Shown here: piece after piece, positions 5,588-8,393 of the stretch
Layout: each line of letters opens with the position of its first letter
How positions within the stretch are numbered: the first letter of the stretch is position 1
Source: Coprobacillus sp.
GTDB lineage: Bacteria; Bacillota_I; Bacilli_A; RFN20; CAG-826
Assembly: GCA_021203745.1 (NCBI GenBank)
Contig: JAJQAP010000008.1
Location: 1-8,393 of the forward strand
Length of the DNA stretch: 8,393 nucleotides
Direction of reading: 5' to 3'
The notes under the pieces: generated by a model
Told to the model about the DNA's origin: nothing
The model's database searches: none
Seen by the model: the letters and a program-made list of their open reading frames with translations, nothing else
Position numbers and translations under genes: made by a program

Positions 5588-6274
5588 ATGAATATCGTCG
5601 GTTATGAGAAACTCACACTAGTGGATTATCCTGAGAAAGTTGCTTGTATTCTCTTTTTAAAGGGTTGTAACTTCCTTTGCCCCTTTTGTCATAATAAGGA
5701 ACTAGTCCTACCCTCTAGTGAAGAAGTTATACCTTTTAATGATGTTTTAGACTTTTTAAAGTCTAGAGCGGGTAAACTCGATGCTGTGGTGATTAGTGGT
5801 GGAGAGCCTACCCTTGACCCCGACTTAGTTTATATCATTAAAGAGATTAAGAAGTTAGGATATCTCGTTAAACTAGACACAAACGGTTCTAACCCAGAAC
5901 TACTTCAATACTTAATCGATCATAAACTCATCGATTACTGCGCAATGGATATTAAAAATAGCCCTGAAAAGTATAATCTCACTGCGGGCGCTAGTGTGGA
6001 CCTATCTGCTATTCAAAAGAGTGTACGTATTTTAGAAAATGATGCCATTGACTATGAATTTAGAATGACAACAATTGAGGAATTTCATAAAGATGAGGAT
6101 ATCTATAAAATTGGGGAATTTTTAAAAGGGGCTAAAAGATTCTATTTTCAAAAATACGAGGACAATGAAAACTGTATTGTTGGGGGTTTTCATCCAGTCG
6201 AAGAAAAAAAGATAAGACAGTGGACCACAATCTTATCTAATTATATAAATGATGTTAATTTAAGAGGTTATTAG
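5588..6274 (+). CDS. nrdG: Anaerobic ribonucleotide reductase activating protein (radical SAM)
   Basis: NrdG reductively cleaves S-adenosylmethionine with a [4Fe-4S] cluster to put the glycyl radical on NrdD. The N-terminus has the family pattern GYEKLTLVDYPEKVA (5-19). It is followed by the CxxxCxxC cluster motif at Cys27, Cys31 and Cys34 (CNFLCPFC) and the SAM-binding SGGEPTL (70-76). At 228 aa it is longer than the E. coli NrdG (about 150 aa) and fits the clostridial-type NrdG2 form. The start is fixed by homology because the conserved stretch begins within five residues of the Met. The gene diverges from trpS and runs head-on into nrdD, with only 2 bp between stop codons. Related radical SAM activases for other glycyl radical enzymes look similar, but the adjacent nrdD makes the assignment firm. 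The stop is TAG. Confidence 0.94.
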   Translation: MNIVGYEKLTLVDYPEKVACILFLKGCNFLCPFCHNKELVLPSSEEVIPFNDVLDFLKSRAGKLDAVVISGGEPTLDPDLVYIIKEIKKLGYLVKLDTNGSNPELLQYLIDHKLIDYCAMDIKNSPEKYNLTAGASVDLSAIQKSVRILENDAIDYEFRMTTIEEFHKDEDIYKIGEFLKGAKRFYFQKYEDNENCIVGGFHPVEEKKIRQWTTILSNYINDVNLRGY

Positions 6275-6276
6275 TC

Positions 6277-8393
6277 CTAGTTAATATCCTTTGTACGATC
6301 CTCGATATACTTACGTATATCGCTTGGATTATTATAGACACTTGTCTTCCCATTCTCATTAACGATTAGTGTTGGTGCGGCTTTCACCTGCATCTTTTTT
6401 GTTAATTCGACGTTTTCCTCAGCGTCTATCTCTTCATACTCAATCCCATTGTTATTTAGCATAGTCTTAGCCATATGGCATTTTGGACATGTTTTTGTGG
6501 TAAAGAGCATGAGTTTATCTTTTTCTATCTCTAGTTCGTCTTCGTTAGTGTTTAGTTTAAAAGCACATCTTTCTTTCATGTTACTCGTCTCTATTACATA
6601 CTCTTTTCTCTGTTTAAACTCTTCGGTTTTCCCAGCGTTCCAGTTAGAAACAGGACGATAGTAACCAGTAATACGAGAATAGACTTCAGTACGCTGCCCG
6701 CAATGAGGACAGAGATACTGCTCTCCTTCTAAATACCCGTGTTCAGGGCAAACTGAGTAGGTAGGACTAATCGTATAGTAAGGTAGTTTATAGTTTGTTG
6801 CGACCTTTCTAACAAAGTTCATACAGCTCTTCCAGTCAGGCATTCTCTCTCCTAGGTAGCAGTGGAACACAGTTCCTGATGTATAGAGAGTTTGTAGTTC
6901 ATCTTGGATATCAAGAGCGGAGAAGACATCATCGGTATAATTAACTGGTAAGTGACTTGAATTTGTGTAGTAAGGCGCTCCTCCCTCGCTTCCTGCGGTA
7001 ATGATATTTGGATACTTCTCTTTATCGTGCTTAGCTAGTCTATAAGCAGTAGACTCCGCGGGAGTGGCTTCTAGGTTATAAAGATCACCATATTTTTCTT
7101 GGTAATCAGAGAGTTTGTTTCTCATGAAGTTTAAAACTTCTTTTGTAAACTTCTGACTCTCTGGGGCGGATAAATCTTTACCTATCCATCTTGCGTTTAG
7201 ACAGCACTCATTCATCCCGACAAGTCCAATCGTGGAGAAGTGATTATCAAATGATCCTAAGTATCTCTTTGTGTAAGGATATAGACCATTATCTAAAAGA
7301 CGCGCTAAGAAATTACGTTTAATCTTTAGACTTCTTGCGGCGACATCCATAAGTTTTTCTAGTCTTTGATAGAAGTCTTTTTCATCGACAGATAAGTAGG
7401 CGAGGCGCGGCATATTAAGGGTAACCACTCCAATAGAACCTGTGGATTCACCTGAGCCAAAGAATCCACCTGATTTACGTCTTAACTCTCTTAGGTCTAG
7501 TCTTAGTCTGCAGCACATACTTCTAACATCAGATGGTTCCATATCGGAGTTGATGTAGTTAGAGAAGTATGGAGTGCCGTATTTTGCGGTCATCGTAAAT
7601 AGTAATCTATTATTTTCTGTTTCTGACCAGTCAAAGTCTTTAGTGATGGAGTATGTTGGGATAGGATACTGGAATCCTCTTCCATCACTGTCTCCCTCTA
7701 TCATTACTTCAATAAAGGCTTTATTGATCATATCCATTTCTTTCTTACAGTCTTTATATTTAAAGTCCATCTCTTTACCACCCACAATGGCGGGGAGTTC
7801 CGCCATATCATTAGGACAGACCCAGTCGAGGGTGATATTGGTAAATGGAGCCTGTGTTCCCCATCTTGATGGGGTATTAACACCATAGACAAATGATTGG
7901 ATACATTGTTTTACTTCGTTATAGGAAAGATTATCCACTTTAACAAATGGAGCAAGATAAGTATCAAAAGAAGAGAAGGCTTGAGCTCCTGCCCATTCAT
8001 TTTGCATAATACCGAGGAAGTTGACCATTTGGTTACAAAGAGTGGATAGGTGTTTAGCGGGGCAAGAAGTGATCTTTCCTGTTATTCCTCCTAACCCTTC
8101 TTCAATTAATTGACGTAAACTCCATCCAGCACAGTAGCCAGTAAGCATAGAAAGATCGTGGAGGTGGAAATCACAATCTTTATGGCATTTTGCTATCTCC
8201 TGGTCATAGACTTCGCTTAACCAGTAGTTTGCGGTAATCGCTCCAGAGTTAGATAAAATAAGACCACCGACAGAATAGGTGACTGTACTGTTTTCCTTTA
8301 CTCTCCAGTCGTTAGAGGTTAAGTAATTATCTATTGTCTTTTTATAATCGAGATCAGTGTGTTTAATCTCTCTTAGTGATTCGTGTTGTTTTC
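6277..8393 (-). CDS. nrdD: Anaerobic (class III) ribonucleoside-triphosphate reductase with C-terminal glutaredoxin-like domain, 5' end beyond window
   Basis: NrdD reduces NTPs to dNTPs by glycyl/thiyl radical chemistry under anoxia. The frame is open to the window edge, so 704 residues are visible (numbered here from base 8391) and the start is missing. The ATG at 8148 is internal: the 81 codons before it are coding and end in the conserved FHLHDLS that runs into MLTGYCAGWSL. Visible landmarks are Cys87 (GYCAGW), MCCRLRLDLREL with Cys293/Cys294 (expected thiyl site), GMNECC (392-397) and TPAEST (443-448). A zinc knuckle CPEH...CPHC lies at 548-564, and the glycyl radical motif RITGYY has Gly576. 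A glutaredoxin-like domain with CPKC (635-638) follows. Alignment to E. coli landmarks suggests about 90 residues are missing, the size of an ATP-cone. The stop is TAG, 2 bp from the nrdG stop. Confidence 0.95.
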   Translation of the reverse strand, partial: KQHESLREIKHTDLDYKKTIDNYLTSNDWRVKENSTVTYSVGGLILSNSGAITANYWLSEVYDQEIAKCHKDCDFHLHDLSMLTGYCAGWSLRQLIEEGLGGITGKITSCPAKHLSTLCNQMVNFLGIMQNEWAGAQAFSSFDTYLAPFVKVDNLSYNEVKQCIQSFVYGVNTPSRWGTQAPFTNITLDWVCPNDMAELPAIVGGKEMDFKYKDCKKEMDMINKAFIEVMIEGDSDGRGFQYPIPTYSITKDFDWSETENNRLLFTMTAKYGTPYFSNYINSDMEPSDVRSMCCRLRLDLRELRRKSGGFFGSGESTGSIGVVTLNMPRLAYLSVDEKDFYQRLEKLMDVAARSLKIKRNFLARLLDNGLYPYTKRYLGSFDNHFSTIGLVGMNECCLNARWIGKDLSAPESQKFTKEVLNFMRNKLSDYQEKYGDLYNLEATPAESTAYRLAKHDKEKYPNIITAGSEGGAPYYTNSSHLPVNYTDDVFSALDIQDELQTLYTSGTVFHCYLGERMPDWKSCMNFVRKVATNYKLPYYTISPTYSVCPEHGYLEGEQYLCPHCGQRTEVYSRITGYYRPVSNWNAGKTEEFKQRKEYVIETSNMKERCAFKLNTNEDELEIEKDKLMLFTTKTCPKCHMAKTMLNNNGIEYEEIDAEENVELTKKMQVKAAPTLIVNENGKTSVYNNPSDIRKYIEDRTKDIN
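6280..6522 (-). other. Glutaredoxin/NrdH-like domain fused to the NrdD C-terminus
   Basis: The last ~81 residues of NrdD form a thioredoxin-fold unit. It has a beta strand (KLMLFTTKT), the redox motif CPKC (visible residues 635-638), a helix, the strand IEYEEIDAEEN, then KAAPT with the cis-Pro (673) typical of this fold. It closes with LIVNENG and a final helix SDIRKYIED. It sits about 60 residues after the radical glycine, joined by an acidic linker that contains one more Cys (visible 609). The role of reducing the NrdD active-site disulfide is inferred from the fusion. Confidence 0.85.
6303..6322. repeat. Perfect 8-bp hairpin in the nrdD 3' coding end, just past the nrdG stop
   Basis: Arms CGATATAC (6303-6310) and GTATATCG (6315-6322) pair perfectly around a TTAC loop. 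It lies in nrdD codons for IRKYIED, but in the plus-strand transcript it is the first hairpin after the nrdG stop, 28 nt downstream. There is no T tract on either side, so it is not a standard rho-independent terminator. Confidence 0.4.

Noticed and set aside
6277..6510. Separate internal translation start producing a free glutaredoxin
   Set aside because: In-frame Met codons exist just before the domain, but neither has a convincing ribosome site or promoter. A fusion is the simpler reading.
6457..6750. Zinc knuckle with CxxH in place of CxxC in NrdD as a novelty
   Set aside because: CPxHG followed by CPxC is, as far as I recall, a frequent form of this zinc site in NrdD proteins, so I do not count it as unusual.
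8146..8148. ATG as the start of the reductase gene
   Set aside because: The frame stays open for 81 more codons to the window edge, and these encode conserved NrdD sequence running straight into the Met. It is an internal residue.
251..8393. Alternative genetic code (TGA as Trp), suggested by the absence of TGA stops
   Set aside because: All Trp codons are TGG and no in-frame TGA occurs in about 7 kb of coding sequence. Seven non-TGA stops in a low-GC genome are not remarkable.
1..8393. CRISPR array, defence island or new multi-gene system
   Set aside because: No spaced direct repeats and no cluster of unknown genes were seen. Apart from one orphan membrane protein, every gene belongs to a known core family.

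Overview
The window looks like a compact piece of chromosome from a low-GC, anaerobic member of the Bacillota. The evidence is AT-rich coding DNA, Bacillus-like protein families (a PgcA-type phosphoglucomutase, a Bacillus-type TrpRS) and an oxygen-sensitive class III ribonucleotide reductase. Every Trp codon in the genes is TGG, no gene contains an in-frame TGA, and all seven visible stops are TAA or TAG. The standard code is therefore in use, which argues against Mycoplasma/Spiroplasma code 4. An uncultured gut Bacilli or Mollicutes-adjacent lineage would fit, but that is inference and no lineage marker is decisive.

Layout, left to right. Bases 1-232 hold a two-gene tRNA operon (Asn-GUU, Glu-UUC) with a promoter element and a rho-independent terminator. 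Next comes a 163-residue two-helix membrane protein of unknown function (251-742). It shares a bidirectional terminator (768-790) with tRNA-Ser(GGA), which reads on the minus strand (792-882). Two plus-strand genes follow: an RluC-like pseudouridine synthase (963-1934) and the phosphoglucomutase pgcA (1986-3701). A minus-strand operon, trpS followed by a Cof-type HAD phosphatase (5514-3702), converges on pgcA, and the two stop codons touch. Diverging from trpS is nrdG (5588-6274), which converges on nrdD (6277 to the window edge) with 2 bp between stop codons. No gene-free stretch exceeds 300 bases.

How the genes work together. NrdG is the radical SAM activase that installs the glycyl radical on NrdD, and NrdD makes dNTPs without oxygen. 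The two genes are neighbours but lie on opposite strands, not in the more usual co-directional operon. NrdD carries a glutaredoxin-like domain (CPKC) after its glycyl radical loop, which suggests a built-in thiol electron donor. NrdD is cut by the right window edge. It reads open to base 8393, and the ATG at 8148 is an internal Met. The other genes are core functions: rRNA/tRNA modification, glucose-phosphate interconversion, Trp-tRNA charging, and sugar-phosphate or cofactor dephosphorylation.

I see no mobile element, CRISPR array, prophage or defence system. The points most worth a second look are the NrdD-glutaredoxin fusion, the leaderless-type promoters of the pseudouridine synthase and nrdG genes, and the tail-to-tail packing.
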